The position numbers and the translations under genes are program-made. The notes under the pieces are model-generated. The model saw only the letters and a program-made list of their open reading frames with translations, did no database searches and was not told the DNA's origin. A DNA stretch of 64,000 nucleotides from Mesorhizobium sp. GbtcB19 (GTDB taxonomy: Bacteria; Pseudomonadota; Alphaproteobacteria; Rhizobiales; Rhizobiaceae), in assembly GCF_019091085.1 (NCBI RefSeq), contig NZ_JAGXJY010000008.1, positions 186,001 to 250,000 on the forward strand, written 5' to 3'. Shown piece after piece: positions 36,820 through 49,069 of this stretch; positions within the stretch are counted from its first letter, which is position 1; each line of letters begins with the position of its first letter.

Positions 36820-37635
36820 ATGAGCAACCTCCAGCAGCGCGTCATCTCGGCAATCGTGATGGCGGCTCTGACGCTTGTGGTCACCTGGCTCGGCGGGCTG
36901 CCTTTCCGGTTGTTCTGCGCGGGAATCGCAGCGCTGATCTTCTATGAATGGACACGCATGTCGCGCCCCGGCAACGGCGCGGCGCTCGGCTTTCTGCCGG
37001 AAGCGCTGATTCTGGTCTTCATCGGCGCGCTGATCGCAGGCCTGCCGGCCTTGTGGCTGCTGCTGCTTGTCGCGATCCTTGTGGCAGTCGCGGCCATCGC
37101 CACTCGCATCCGGGGGGCTGCGCCTTGGGAAGCCTCCGGACTAGCCTATGCGGCTCTTGCAGGCTTTTCGCTCGCCTATCTGCGCGATGGCAGCCATTCC
37201 GGCCTGATTGCGATTCTCTTCCTGTTCGCGGTGGTGTGGGCGACCGACATAGCCGCCTATTTCGTTGGCCGCGCGGTCGGCGGCCCGAAACTGGCGCCGT
37301 CGATCTCGCCTGGCAAGACGCAGAGCGGCGCGCTGGGTGGCGCGGCCGGCGGCGTTGTCGCCGGGGTTTTGCTGGCAATCGCGGCCGGCGCCGGCAATCT
37401 CGTCCAGCTCGGTTTCGTCGCGCTGGCGCTCTCGATCGTTTCGCAGATCGGCGACCTGTTCGAATCATGGGTCAAGCGCCGGCACGGTGCCAAGGATTCG
37501 AGCAACCTCATTCCCGGCCATGGCGGCGTCATGGACAGGGTGGACGGGCTTGTCGCGGCGGCATTCGCCCTGTACGTGATAGGCTGGGTCGCGGCGGGCG
37601 CCGAGCATCCGGCATTGGGGCTGTTTCCGAACTGA
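36820..37635 (+). CDS. cdsA: Phosphatidate cytidylyltransferase
   Basis: CdsA makes CDP-diacylglycerol for all phospholipids. The 271-residue protein has about eight membrane segments and the C-terminal signature SQIGDLFESWVKRRHGAKDSS followed by LIPGHGGVMDRVDGL with the metal-binding acids. It is in the usual uppS-cdsA order; no dxr follows before rseP, as in several other Rhizobiales. Confidence 0.96.
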   Translation: MSNLQQRVISAIVMAALTLVVTWLGGLPFRLFCAGIAALIFYEWTRMSRPGNGAALGFLPEALILVFIGALIAGLPALWLLLLVAILVAVAAIATRIRGAAPWEASGLAYAALAGFSLAYLRDGSHSGLIAILFLFAVVWATDIAAYFVGRAVGGPKLAPSISPGKTQSGALGGAAGGVVAGVLLAIAAGAGNLVQLGFVALALSIVSQIGDLFESWVKRRHGAKDSSNLIPGHGGVMDRVDGLVAAAFALYVIGWVAAGAEHPALGLFPN

Positions 37636-37738
37636 ACAACGTTGCGGCAAGGCGAAAAACGGCACGCGCCGCGGATTCGCCCGGATTGATGCCACAGTCG
37701 CGGCGGAGTGTCGCTGCGGGCGAATTTGAGGGCATGAC

Positions 37739-38881
37739 TTGAACGACATCTTTCACGCGGTTTTCAGCACACAGGGCTTCGTCCTTGGCACGCTCGTGCC
37801 GTTTCTGTTCGTGCTGACCGTGGTCGTATTCGTACACGAGATGGGCCACTATCTGATCGGCCGCTGGTGTGGCATCGGCGTGAAGGCTTTCTCCATCGGC
37901 TTCGGCCCCGAACTGTTCGGATTCAACGACCGCCACGGCACACGCTGGAAGCTTTGCGCCATTCCGCTTGGCGGCTACGTCAAATTCGTCGGCGACATGA
38001 ATGCGACGTCGACCCAGCCGAGCACCGAAGAGATCGAATCACTGACCGAGGCCGAGCGCCAGGTCGCGTTCCACACGCAGCCGATCTGGAAGCGCGCCGC
38101 CACCGTCGTTGCGGGGCCGCTGTTCAATTTCCTGCTGACGATTGCCGTGTTCGCGGTGCTGTTTTCCATCTATGGCCGTCCGGTCCTGGAGCCGACCGTG
38201 GCCCAGGTCACCGCCGGCAGCCCGGCGGAGAAGGCCGGAATTCAGCCGGGCGACCGATTCGTCAAAGTCGACGGCAGCAAGGTGGAGACTTTCGCCGACG
38301 TGCAGCGGCTGGTTTCGGGCCGGGCAGGCGACGCCATCACCTTCACCATGTTGCGCGACGGCAAGGAAATCGACGTGACGGCGACGCCGCAGCCCATGGA
38401 GCAGCAGGATGCGCTGGGCAACAAGATCAAGGTCGCGGTTATCGGCGTCGTCAACAATGCCGAACTCGGGCAGCCACGCCTGGTTTCCTATACGCCCGCC
38501 GGCGCCGTGGTGGCGGCAGTCGAGGAAACCGGACACGTGATCGAGCGCACCGGCCAGTTTCTGCAGCGCTTTGCGCTTGGGCGCGAGGACAAATGCCAGC
38601 TGGGCGGCCCGATCAAAATCGCCAAGATGTCGGGTCAGGCGGCAAAGCTCGGCTTCGAGTGGTTGGTGCAGCTTGTTGCATTTCTGTCAGTCGGAATAGG
38701 ATTTCTCAATCTCCTGCCGATTCCCCCTCTCGACGGCGGCCACCTCTTGTTCTACGGCGTGGAGGCCGTCATAAGGCGGCCCGTTTCGGAGCGAATGATG
38801 GAGATGGCCTATCGGACCGGGCTGTTCCTGGTGCTCGGTTTCATGGGCTTCGTTTTCTGGAATGATCTGTTTGGGTGCTGA
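37739..38881 (+). CDS. rseP: Site-2 protease RseP (intramembrane zinc metalloprotease)
   Basis: RseP cleaves membrane-spanning anti-sigma and other short membrane proteins. The 380-residue protein has the zinc motif HEMGH (H33, E34, H37) in the first membrane segment, a PDZ domain at about residues 125-200 (PAEKAGIQPGDRFVKVDG) and the second catalytic segment with NLLPIPPLDGGHL. It appears to start at TTG 37739, with GAGGG 7 bases upstream; no ATG fits. It is next to bamA, as in many Gram-negatives. Confidence 0.93.
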   Translation: MNDIFHAVFSTQGFVLGTLVPFLFVLTVVVFVHEMGHYLIGRWCGIGVKAFSIGFGPELFGFNDRHGTRWKLCAIPLGGYVKFVGDMNATSTQPSTEEIESLTEAERQVAFHTQPIWKRAATVVAGPLFNFLLTIAVFAVLFSIYGRPVLEPTVAQVTAGSPAEKAGIQPGDRFVKVDGSKVETFADVQRLVSGRAGDAITFTMLRDGKEIDVTATPQPMEQQDALGNKIKVAVIGVVNNAELGQPRLVSYTPAGAVVAAVEETGHVIERTGQFLQRFALGREDKCQLGGPIKIAKMSGQAAKLGFEWLVQLVAFLSVGIGFLNLLPIPPLDGGHLLFYGVEAVIRRPVSERMMEMAYRTGLFLVLGFMGFVFWNDLFGC

Positions 38882-38971
38882 AATCATGAAGAAATTTGGC
38901 TTCAGCCCCGGGCGCATTGAGATGCCGTTTACCATGCGTGGGGATATGCGTGACGCGAAAGCCACGCGGTA

Positions 38972-39061
38972 CGGTTAAGTAAATACAAATTAACCGGGAG
39001 CCTTGCGTGTAGGGAAAATCCGGTTAATACGGTAAGGGAAAATACCGCACGTCCGGTTTTC
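38972..39061 (+). other. Stem-loop-rich bamA leader
   Basis: The 218-base gap before bamA has three inverted repeats: CGGTTAA/TTAACCG (38972-38978 and 38990-38996), GAAAATCCGG/CCGGTTTTC (39014-39023 and 39053-39061) and, nested in the second, CGGTA/TACCG (39030-39034 and 39043-39047). These could be an operator, a leader fold, or both. No known regulator site was recognised. Confidence 0.4.
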
Positions 39062-39099
39062 TCGCCGTGGGGACTACGAGAAAAAGGTACAAAAGCCCG

Positions 39100-41466
39100 A
39101 TGAAGGCAGCATCCAAGTTTCTGAGCGCCGCGTCCGCGGCGGCTTTGTCCGCCGCTCTGGTCATGCCAGGCGCGCTCGCAGTGCAGTTCGCTGCAATTTC
39201 GGTGGCCGAGGCCGCGGTGATTTCGCGTGTCGAGGTCAGCGGCAACCAGCGCGTCGATGCCGAGACCATCCGCAATTATATTGCGATCAAGCCGGGCAAG
39301 CCTTTCTCCAGCGCCGATATCGACGATGCCGTCAAGGCGCTGTTCGGCACCGGCCTGTTCTCGGATGTTCAGATCAACCAGGTCGGTTCGAACCTGGTGG
39401 TCAAGGTTTCCGAGTACAAGGTCGTCAACCAGGTCCTGTTCCAGGGCAACAAGAAGATCAAGGACAACGCGCTTCAGATGGGTATCCAGCTGAAGCCGCG
39501 CGCGACCTTCTCGCAGCAGGCGCTGGACGCCGACGTCGAGGCGATCAAGACGGCCTACAAGCGTATCGGCCGCGACGACGCCGCCGTGACCACGCAGATC
39601 ATGGACCTCGGCGACAACCGCGTGAACGTGGTCTTCAACATCAACGAAGGCGGCCGCACCCAGATCGCGGCGATCAACTTCGTCGGCAACCACGCCTATT
39701 CCAGCCGCCGCCTGTCGGATGTCATCAACACCAAGCGCTCGACGTGGCTGTCCTTCGTGCTGCGCGACGACGTCTATGATGAAGACAAGCTGCGCGCCGA
39801 CCAGGAGCTGCTTCGCCGCTTCTACTACAATCACGGCTATGCCGACTTCCAGGTCGTCTCGGCCGTCGGCGAGCTTGACGACACCACCAACAAATACACG
39901 GTCACCATCACCGTGCAGGAAGGCGACCGCTACACGTTCGGCGACGTCAGCGTGGAAAGCACCATCCCCGAGGTCGACTCGAAGTCGCTGGATTCCGTGG
40001 TCGAGACCCACAAGGGCGATGTCTACAACGCCAAGGACGTCGAGGATTCGATCGTCGCCTTGACCGAGAAGGTCGCGGGTTCGGGCTATGCCTTCGCCCA
40101 GGTGACGCCGCGCGGCGACCGCAATTTCGAGAACCACACCATTTCGGTCGTTTACACCATCGACCAGGGCACCAAGGCCTATATCGAGCGCATCGAAATC
40201 CGCGGCAACGACCGCACGCGCGACTACGTCATCCGTCGCGAGTTCGATGTCAGCGAAGGCGATGCCTTCAACCAGGTTCTCATCCAGCGTGCGAAGAAGC
40301 GGCTGGAAAACCTTGATTACTTCCAGTCGGTCGACATTTCGACGGTTCCGGGCTCGGCGCCTGATCAGGTCGTGCTGGTCGTCACCGTGGTTGAGAAATC
40401 GACCGGCGAGTTCTCTGTCGGCGCCGGTTATTCGACCGGTGGCGATACGCCCGGGCCGTCCGTCGAGGGTTCCGTCACCGAGCGCAACTTCCTCGGTCGC
40501 GGCCAGTACATCAAGGTGTCGGCTGGCGGCGGCAAGAATTCGCGCGACTACGCGCTGTCCTTCACCGAGCCTTATTTCCTCGGCCGGCGCATCTCCGCAG
40601 GCTTCGATATCTACAAGTCGACCCGCGAGTACCACAACAGCTACGATAGCGACACGACCGGCGCGACGATCAGGTTCGGCCTGCCGATCACCGACAGCGT
40701 CACGACCCAACTGGCGTACAATATCTCTCAAGAAAAATACAAAGTGGACGACAATTGCGTTGACAGCAATGGCGTCTATGACCCGTCCAAGTGCAAAATC
40801 TCCACGGCAATCCTTGATGCCGTCAATGAAGGCGCTTGGGTGAAATCGTCGGTTAGCCTGGGTCTCGTCTACAACACCATCGACGACATGAAGAACCCCC
40901 ATGAGGGTCTCTACATAACCGGCACGACTGAAGTCGCCGGCCTCGGTGGCGATGCCAAGTGGGTGAAGGTGACTGGCCGCGGAAGCGTCTATCACACCTT
41001 GTCCGAGCAATGGGACGTGGTCGGCCTTGTGTCGGGCGGCGCCGGCTATATTGCGGGCATCGGTAACGGCGGATTGCGCATTTTCGATCAGTTCCAAAGC
41101 AATGATCGCATGATCCGCGGCTTCGAATATGGCGGCATCGGCCCGGTTGATCCGGCTACCGGAGACCATCTCGGTGGCACGACCTATTTCAACGCCTCGG
41201 CCGAAGCCCAATTCCCGCTGCCGGCGATCCCGGAAAGCTTTGGCCTGCGTGGCGCCGTTTTTGCCGATGCGGCGACGCTCTACGGTTCCAAAATTACTTC
41301 GGTTGCGCAGGATTCGACCGCGATGGAGCTCCGCGCTTCGGTCGGTCTCGGCCTGATGTGGGCTTCGCCGTTCGGCCCGATCCGCATCGACTATGCGATC
41401 CCGGTCAAGAAGCAGCCGCATGACGACGTGCAGGAATTCAACTTCGGTATTGCGACCCGCTTCTAA
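39100..41466 (+). CDS. bamA: Outer membrane assembly factor BamA
   Basis: BamA inserts beta-barrel proteins into the outer membrane. The 788-residue precursor (from ATG 39100) has a signal peptide ending near VAEA (about residue 35), five POTRA repeats from about residue 38 to 380 (e.g. VISRVEVSGNQRVDAETIR), and a 16-strand barrel from about residue 420 to the C-terminal phenylalanine (EFNFGIATRF). The conserved loop 6 motif VRGF is present as IRGFEY. A GTG at 39067 could add 11 residues ahead of the signal peptide. Confidence 0.95.
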   Translation: MKAASKFLSAASAAALSAALVMPGALAVQFAAISVAEAAVISRVEVSGNQRVDAETIRNYIAIKPGKPFSSADIDDAVKALFGTGLFSDVQINQVGSNLVVKVSEYKVVNQVLFQGNKKIKDNALQMGIQLKPRATFSQQALDADVEAIKTAYKRIGRDDAAVTTQIMDLGDNRVNVVFNINEGGRTQIAAINFVGNHAYSSRRLSDVINTKRSTWLSFVLRDDVYDEDKLRADQELLRRFYYNHGYADFQVVSAVGELDDTTNKYTVTITVQEGDRYTFGDVSVESTIPEVDSKSLDSVVETHKGDVYNAKDVEDSIVALTEKVAGSGYAFAQVTPRGDRNFENHTISVVYTIDQGTKAYIERIEIRGNDRTRDYVIRREFDVSEGDAFNQVLIQRAKKRLENLDYFQSVDISTVPGSAPDQVVLVVTVVEKSTGEFSVGAGYSTGGDTPGPSVEGSVTERNFLGRGQYIKVSAGGGKNSRDYALSFTEPYFLGRRISAGFDIYKSTREYHNSYDSDTTGATIRFGLPITDSVTTQLAYNISQEKYKVDDNCVDSNGVYDPSKCKISTAILDAVNEGAWVKSSVSLGLVYNTIDDMKNPHEGLYITGTTEVAGLGGDAKWVKVTGRGSVYHTLSEQWDVVGLVSGGAGYIAGIGNGGLRIFDQFQSNDRMIRGFEYGGIGPVDPATGDHLGGTTYFNASAEAQFPLPAIPESFGLRGAVFADAATLYGSKITSVAQDSTAMELRASVGLGLMWASPFGPIRIDYAIPVKKQPHDDVQEFNFGIATRF

Positions 41467-41543
41467 TTTCGTGGTCGTGAATTTCCGGGCCGGCTGACGG
41501 CCCGGAGTGGACTGATCCGACCCAGCTGGATATTGCTTCTGGA

Positions 41544-42599
41544 ATGACCGATCCGGTGTTCTTCGCGCCTTCACGCCGGTACACGGCTGGCGAGGTCGCG
41601 AATCTGACCGGCGCCAGCCTGGCCGATTCCGCTCAGGCCGAGATTGCCATCGAGGCGCTGGCTCCGGCGAATGAGGGTGGCGATGGCGCGCTCGTCTTTG
41701 TCGACGGCAAGCGCAATTTCGCTTTGATGCCGTCGCTCAGGGCGGCGGCGGTCCTGTGTCCCGTCGATTTCGCCAGCAAGGCGCCGGCAGGCATGGCGGT
41801 GCTCATGCATCCCCGCCCGCAACAGGCTTTCGCTATGGTCGGACGTCTCCTGTTTCCGCAGGCCGCGACCCCGGGACCGATGACGGGAGAAACCGGCATC
41901 TCGGCGCATGCCTTTGTCGATCCATCCGCGCATATCGAGGACGGAGCGATAATCGAGGCGGGTGCCGTGATCGGTCCCGGCGCATCCATCGGCAGCGGTA
42001 CGGTTGTTGCGCCTCACGCCGTTGTCGGCCGTTCCTGCCAGATCGGCCGCGACGGCTATATCGGTCCCGGCGCCAGCGTCCAATACGCGCTTCTCGGCAA
42101 TCGCGTCATCATCCATGGCGGCGCGAGGATCGGCCAAGATGGTTTCGGCTTCGTCGGCGGTGCCAAGGGACCTGAACGCGTGCCGCAGATCGGCCGTGTC
42201 ATCATCCAGGACGATGTCGAGATCGGCTCCAATTCCACTGTCGACCGCGGCGCGATGTCGGATACCGTCATCGGCCAGGGCACCAAGATCGACAATCTGG
42301 TGCAGATCGCCCACAATGTTCGCATCGGCCGCAATTGCATTATAGCCGGGCTTTCGGGTATTTCCGGTTCCGTTGTCGTCGGCGACAACGTCACGATGGG
42401 TGGCGGTGTCGGCCTCGCCGATCATTTGACCATCGGGCCAGGAGCCAAGCTTGCTGCGAGAAGCGGATTCATGAACAACGTGCCGGCAGGCGAGGTCTGG
42501 GGAGGTTACCCGGCGCAGCCGATGGCGGAAGCCATGCGCGAGATAGCGATGCTGCGCAAGATGGCCAGGACGCGCAAGCAAGGCGACGGAAATGGCTGA
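41544..42599 (+). CDS. lpxD: UDP-3-O-acylglucosamine N-acyltransferase LpxD
   Basis: LpxD adds the second acyl chain to UDP-glucosamine in lipid A synthesis. The 351-residue protein has the N-terminal uridine-binding domain ([12 protein letters not shown]), then hexapeptide repeats of a left-handed beta-helix (residues 115-300) with the catalytic histidine region [14 protein letters not shown], and a C-terminal helix. It overlaps fabZ by 8 bases. Confidence 0.96.
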   Translation: MTDPVFFAPSRRYTAGEVANLTGASLADSAQAEIAIEALAPANEGGDGALVFVDGKRNFALMPSLRAAAVLCPVDFASKAPAGMAVLMHPRPQQAFAMVGRLLFPQAATPGPMTGETGISAHAFVDPSAHIEDGAIIEAGAVIGPGASIGSGTVVAPHAVVGRSCQIGRDGYIGPGASVQYALLGNRVIIHGGARIGQDGFGFVGGAKGPERVPQIGRVIIQDDVEIGSNSTVDRGAMSDTVIGQGTKIDNLVQIAHNVRIGRNCIIAGLSGISGSVVVGDNVTMGGGVGLADHLTIGPGAKLAARSGFMNNVPAGEVWGGYPAQPMAEAMREIAMLRKMARTRKQGDGNG

Positions 42600-43053
42600 T
42601 ATGGTGGCAACGACACTCGAGGCGGTCGACATCATGGGGCTGATGAAGCTCCTGCCGCACCGCTATCCGTTCCTGCTGATCGATCGCATAGTCGACATCG
42701 ACGGCGACGAGTCCGCGGTCGGCATCAAGAATGTGACCATCAACGAGCCGCATTTCCAGGGCCATTTTCCCCAGCAGCCGGTCATGCCCGGCGTGCTCAT
42801 CATCGAGGCCATGGCTCAGACCGCTGGCGCGATCTGCATTCGCAGCCTCAACACGGAAAAGCCGTCGCTGGTTTATTTCATGACCATCGACAACGCGAAA
42901 TTCCGCAGACCGGTGGTTCCGGGCGATCAGCTCAAGATCCACGTCAAGAAGATCAAGAAGCGCGGCAACCTGTTGAAATTCGCCTGCGAGGCGATGGTTG
43001 ATGGCGCGAAAGCCGCCGAAGCCGAGGTTTCGGCCATGATGATTACCGACTGA
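42592..43053 (+). CDS. fabZ: 3-hydroxyacyl-ACP dehydratase FabZ
   Basis: FabZ dehydrates 3-hydroxyacyl-ACP and shares the 3-hydroxymyristoyl pool with lipid A enzymes. The 153-residue hotdog-fold protein has [15 protein letters not shown] with the catalytic histidine, and [19 protein letters not shown] with the catalytic glutamate. Its place between lpxD and lpxA is standard. Confidence 0.97.
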   Translation: MADMVATTLEAVDIMGLMKLLPHRYPFLLIDRIVDIDGDESAVGIKNVTINEPHFQGHFPQQPVMPGVLIIEAMAQTAGAICIRSLNTEKPSLVYFMTIDNAKFRRPVVPGDQLKIHVKKIKKRGNLLKFACEAMVDGAKAAEAEVSAMMITD

Positions 43054-43062
43054 CGATTTGAA

Positions 43063-43905
43063 ATGCTCATGAAACTCGCGACATCCATCCATCCTTCCTC
43101 GGTCGTCGAAGAAGGAGCCCGGCTCGGCGAAGGCGTCCGTATCGGACCCTTCTGCCATGTCAGCGCCGATGCAATCATTGGCGACCGCGTCGAGCTGGTC
43201 AGCCATGTGTCGGTGATGGGCGCAACGACCATCGGGGCCGGGACGAAGGTCTATCCGATGGCGACGCTCGGCGCGCCACCGCAGAACACCAAGCACAAGG
43301 GCGGCCGCACCACTTTGGTCATCGGCGCGAATTGCACCATTCGCGAAGGCGTCACCATGCATGTCGGCACCGATACCAGCCGTGGCGAGACGACTGTCGG
43401 CGACAACGGCAACTTCCTTGCCTATGCCCACATCGCCCATGATTGCGTCGTCGGCAAGAACGCTACCTTCGCCAATGGCGCGACGCTCGGCGGACACTGC
43501 GAGATCGGCGACAACGTCTATATCGGCGGCCTGAGCGCCGTTCACCAATTCGTGCGCGTCGGCGACAACGCCTTTCTTGGCGGCTGCTCGGCTTTTGTCG
43601 GGGATGTCATTCCCTATGCCATTGCCGTCGGCAACCGGGCCAGCCTGCGCGGTTTGAACATCATCGGGCTCAAGCGCTCCGGCCTGCCGCGTTCCGAAAT
43701 CTACCTGCTGCGCAAGGCTTACAGGGCGATCTTCGATCGTTCCCGCACGGTCGGCGAGAATGTGGAACTCGCCAAGGCCGAATTCGCCGGTTCGCCGACG
43801 GCCATGAAGATCATCGATTTCATCACCAGTCGCGGCAAGCGGCATTTCGCCGTCCCATCGCTCAAGGGTGGCGACGACGATGACAATGGCGATGACGAGG
43901 GCTGA
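43063..43905 (+). CDS. lpxA: UDP-N-acetylglucosamine acyltransferase LpxA
   Basis: LpxA performs the first acylation of lipid A synthesis. The 280-residue protein is a left-handed beta-helix of hexapeptide repeats (IHPSSVVEEGARLGEGVRIG) with the catalytic histidine in AYAHIAHDCVVGKN and the C-terminal helical part (RSGLPRSEIYLLRKAYRAIF). The last 12 residues are almost all Asp and Gly (GGDDDDNGDDEG), an acidic tail not needed by the fold. ATGs at 43063 and 43069 are both possible. Confidence 0.95.
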   Translation: MLMKLATSIHPSSVVEEGARLGEGVRIGPFCHVSADAIIGDRVELVSHVSVMGATTIGAGTKVYPMATLGAPPQNTKHKGGRTTLVIGANCTIREGVTMHVGTDTSRGETTVGDNGNFLAYAHIAHDCVVGKNATFANGATLGGHCEIGDNVYIGGLSAVHQFVRVGDNAFLGGCSAFVGDVIPYAIAVGNRASLRGLNIIGLKRSGLPRSEIYLLRKAYRAIFDRSRTVGENVELAKAEFAGSPTAMKIIDFITSRGKRHFAVPSLKGGDDDDNGDDEG

Positions 43906-44798
43906 GTCCGCGACGCCGGGGCTTTCACTCGCGCCGGGCGCAAAAGTCGGCATCGTTGCCGGTGGCGGAAGCCTGCCCGTCGAAGTCGCCGACGGCCTGG
44001 TAAAGCATGGCTTTGTGCCCTTCATCATCATTGCCGAGGGTGAGGTCGACCGCGAGGCGGACTTCGCAGTCTACGACCGGGAAAAACTCGCTCTCGAAGA
44101 TATCGGGCTGCTGCTTCCCCTGCTGAAGCGCCGGGGCATCACGCATCTGGTCCTGGCCGGCGAGATCAAGCGCAGGCCGCGGCTGAGCAAGATAAAGCCG
44201 ACATTTGGTCTGCTGGCGATAATTCCCTTGGTGGTCAGAGCCTTGCGGCGCGGCGACGATGGCTTGCTGAAGGTGTTGACCCGCGGCCTCGAAACACGTG
44301 GAATCAAGGTCGTCGGCGCGCATGAAGTCGTGCCGGAACTGACGGCCAGCGAAGGCGTGTTGACGGCGACCGAGCCAAACCAGTCGGATTGGCGCGACAT
44401 TGAGGCGGCGCGCAAGGCGGCCAACGCCATCGGCGCGCTCGATATCGGCCAGGCGGCGATTGCGATCGGAGGTCGGGCCGTCGCGCTGGAAGGCATAGAG
44501 GGTACCGCCGGGCTGCTCGACAGAACGCGCGAATTGCGCGGCCATGGTAGGCTGGCCGGCAAGGCGCGCGGCGTGCTGGTCAAATGCGCCAAGCCGGGCC
44601 AGGAATTGCGGGCCGACTTGCCCTCAATCGGCCCGCAGACGGTCGAAGCGGCCCACGCGGCGGGGCTTGCCGGCATAGCCGTCGAGGCCGGACGCTCGCT
44701 CATCCTGGAAGGGCCGGTCACGCTGGCGCGCGCCAACGCGCTTGGCCTGTTCATCGTCGGCCTACCCGCAATGGAGCAGGGCAATGGGGAGCCGGCTA

Positions 44799-44809
<11 letters not shown>
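43880..44809 (+). CDS. lpxI: UDP-2,3-diacylglucosamine pyrophosphatase LpxI
   Basis: LpxI replaces LpxH in alphaproteobacteria and gives lipid X. The product (309 residues from 43880) has the DUF1009 features VGIVAGGGSLPVEVAD, HLVLAGEIKRRP, GLLKVLTRGLETRGIKVVGAH and the C-terminal LAGIAVEAGRSLILEG. Four starts are available within 25 bases (GTG 43868; ATG 43880, 43886, 43892), so the exact N-terminus is unsure. The gene overlaps the end of lpxA. Confidence 0.92.
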
Positions 44810-47361
<2,552 letters not shown>

Positions 47362-47542
47362 TCTCAAACTCCTTTTGTATCCTCATGCCGGCAAGGCAAT
47401 TCCTGCAAACGGCACGTCGAAGTCACCGGAATGCGCGAACTCGCCACCGCATTTTAGGAGGTGCGTGCCAGATTGGGCCAAGGCCTAATGTTGCACTGCG
47501 AAACGCACCTTTCAATGCCAATCTTTTTGGGCCAGTTCGCTC

Positions 47543-48967
47543 CTAATCGATTTGATCTCCAATCCGCGCCAGGCTCTCCTGGCGACCCAGCACGGCAAGC
47601 ACGTCGAACACGCCGGGCGAGGTGCTGCGGCCGGTCAGCGCGGCGCGCAGCGGTTGGGCCACGGCGCCGAGCTTGTGCCCGCCGGCCTGCGCGAACTCGC
47701 GGATCGAAGCCTCCGCCGAGGCGGCGTTCCACTCGCCCTGGACGGAGGACAATGCGCCATGCGCGCCGCGCAAAATCGCGCGCGCATCCGCGCTGAGCAG
47801 GCCCGCCGCCTTCTCGTCGAGCGGCAATGGCCGCTCGGCGAACAGGAACGCCGCGCCGTCGACCAGCTCGACCAGGGTCTTTGCCCGCTCCTTGAGGCCG
47901 GGCATGGCGGCGAGCAGTTGCGCCTTGCGCCTGTCGTCGAGCTTCGCGCCAAGCGCCGGGCCGCCTTCGAGATAGGGCAGGGTGGCGACGAAGATGTCGA
48001 ACAGCGCCTGGTCATCCATCTTGCGCATATGGACGCCGTTCAGCGCCTCGAGCTTGGCGAAATCGAAGCGGGCCGCGCCCTTGTTGACGTCGCCGATGTC
48101 GAACCAGGCGACCATGTCAGTGATCGACATCACCTCGTCGTCGCCATGGCTCCAACCGAGCCGCGCCAGATAGTTGAGCAGCGCCTCCGGCAGATAGCCC
48201 ATGGCGCGATAGGCCTCGACGCCGAGCGCGCCATGCCGCTTCGACAGCTTGGCGCCGTCGGCGCCGTGGATCAGCGGGATGTGCGACATCGACGGCACGT
48301 CCCAACCCATGGCGTTGTAGATCACCGTCTGGCGCGCGGCATTGGTCAGGTGGTCGTCGCCGCGGATGATGTGGGTGACGCCCATATCGTGGTCGTCGAC
48401 GACGACGGCATGCATATAGGTCGGGTTGCCGTCCGAGCGCAGGATGATGAAGTCGTCGAGATCCTTGTTCGGGAAGCGCACCTCGCCCTGCACGCGGTCC
48501 TGCACGACCGTCTCGCCCTCGGTCGGCGCCTTGATGCGGATCGCGCCCTTGACGCCTGCCGGAGCCTCGGAGGGATCGCGGTCGCGCCACTGGCCGTTGT
48601 AACGCGGCGGCAGGCCCTTGGCGCGGGCTGCCTCGCGCATGGCATCGAGTTCCGCTGGCGTCTCGTAAGCGTAGTAGGCCTTACCCAGGCGCACGAGCTC
48701 CTCGGCCACCTCGCGATGACGCGGAGCGCGCTCGAACTGCGATACGGCATCTCCATCCCAGGAGAGGCCGAGCCAGGTCAGCCCGTCGAGAATGGCGGCC
48801 GTGGCGGCTTCGGTGGAGCGCTCGCGATCGGTATCCTCGATGCGCAGCAGCATGGTGCCGCTTGTGTGCTTGGCATAGAGCCAGTTGAACAACGCCGTGC
48901 GCGCCCCGCCGATATGCAGGTAGCCGGTGGGCGAGGGGGCAAAACGGGTGACGACCTTGTCGGACAT
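47543..48967 (-). CDS. gltX: Glutamyl-tRNA synthetase
   Basis: GltX charges tRNA(Glu), and also tRNA(Gln) when GatCAB is used, as here. The 474-residue class I synthetase has [17 protein letters not shown] (HIGH-type) and the KLSKRHG signature. The start at 48967 is directly before [15 protein letters not shown]; the frame runs further upstream without homology. The 180 bases to gltA should hold the gltA promoter. Confidence 0.97.
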   Translation of the reverse strand: MSDKVVTRFAPSPTGYLHIGGARTALFNWLYAKHTSGTMLLRIEDTDRERSTEAATAAILDGLTWLGLSWDGDAVSQFERAPRHREVAEELVRLGKAYYAYETPAELDAMREAARAKGLPPRYNGQWRDRDPSEAPAGVKGAIRIKAPTEGETVVQDRVQGEVRFPNKDLDDFIILRSDGNPTYMHAVVVDDHDMGVTHIIRGDDHLTNAARQTVIYNAMGWDVPSMSHIPLIHGADGAKLSKRHGALGVEAYRAMGYLPEALLNYLARLGWSHGDDEVMSITDMVAWFDIGDVNKGAARFDFAKLEALNGVHMRKMDDQALFDIFVATLPYLEGGPALGAKLDDRRKAQLLAAMPGLKERAKTLVELVDGAAFLFAERPLPLDEKAAGLLSADARAILRGAHGALSSVQGEWNAASAEASIREFAQAGGHKLGAVAQPLRAALTGRSTSPGVFDVLAVLGRQESLARIGDQID

Positions 48968-49069
48968 GAAACTCTCGGAAAGCACTAAGAAGAAGACCCG
49001 ATAGCGCGGACTTCCGCGCGTTCGGCGTTCATGTACCATAGGGGGTCTGGGGCGCAAGGGGCAGACCCG

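Noticed and set aside
38972..38996. TTAA-rich repeat ahead of bamA as a CtrA site
   Set aside because: The two TTAA parts are 11 bases apart, not the 7 of the CtrA consensus.
38929..41574. Long open frame antisense to bamA (about 880 codons)
   Set aside because: It mirrors bamA codons, has no recognisable domain and runs into the neighbouring genes.
42469..44031. Open frame antisense to lpxD-fabZ-lpxA
   Set aside because: The three known genes on the other strand are certain; the frame has no domain.
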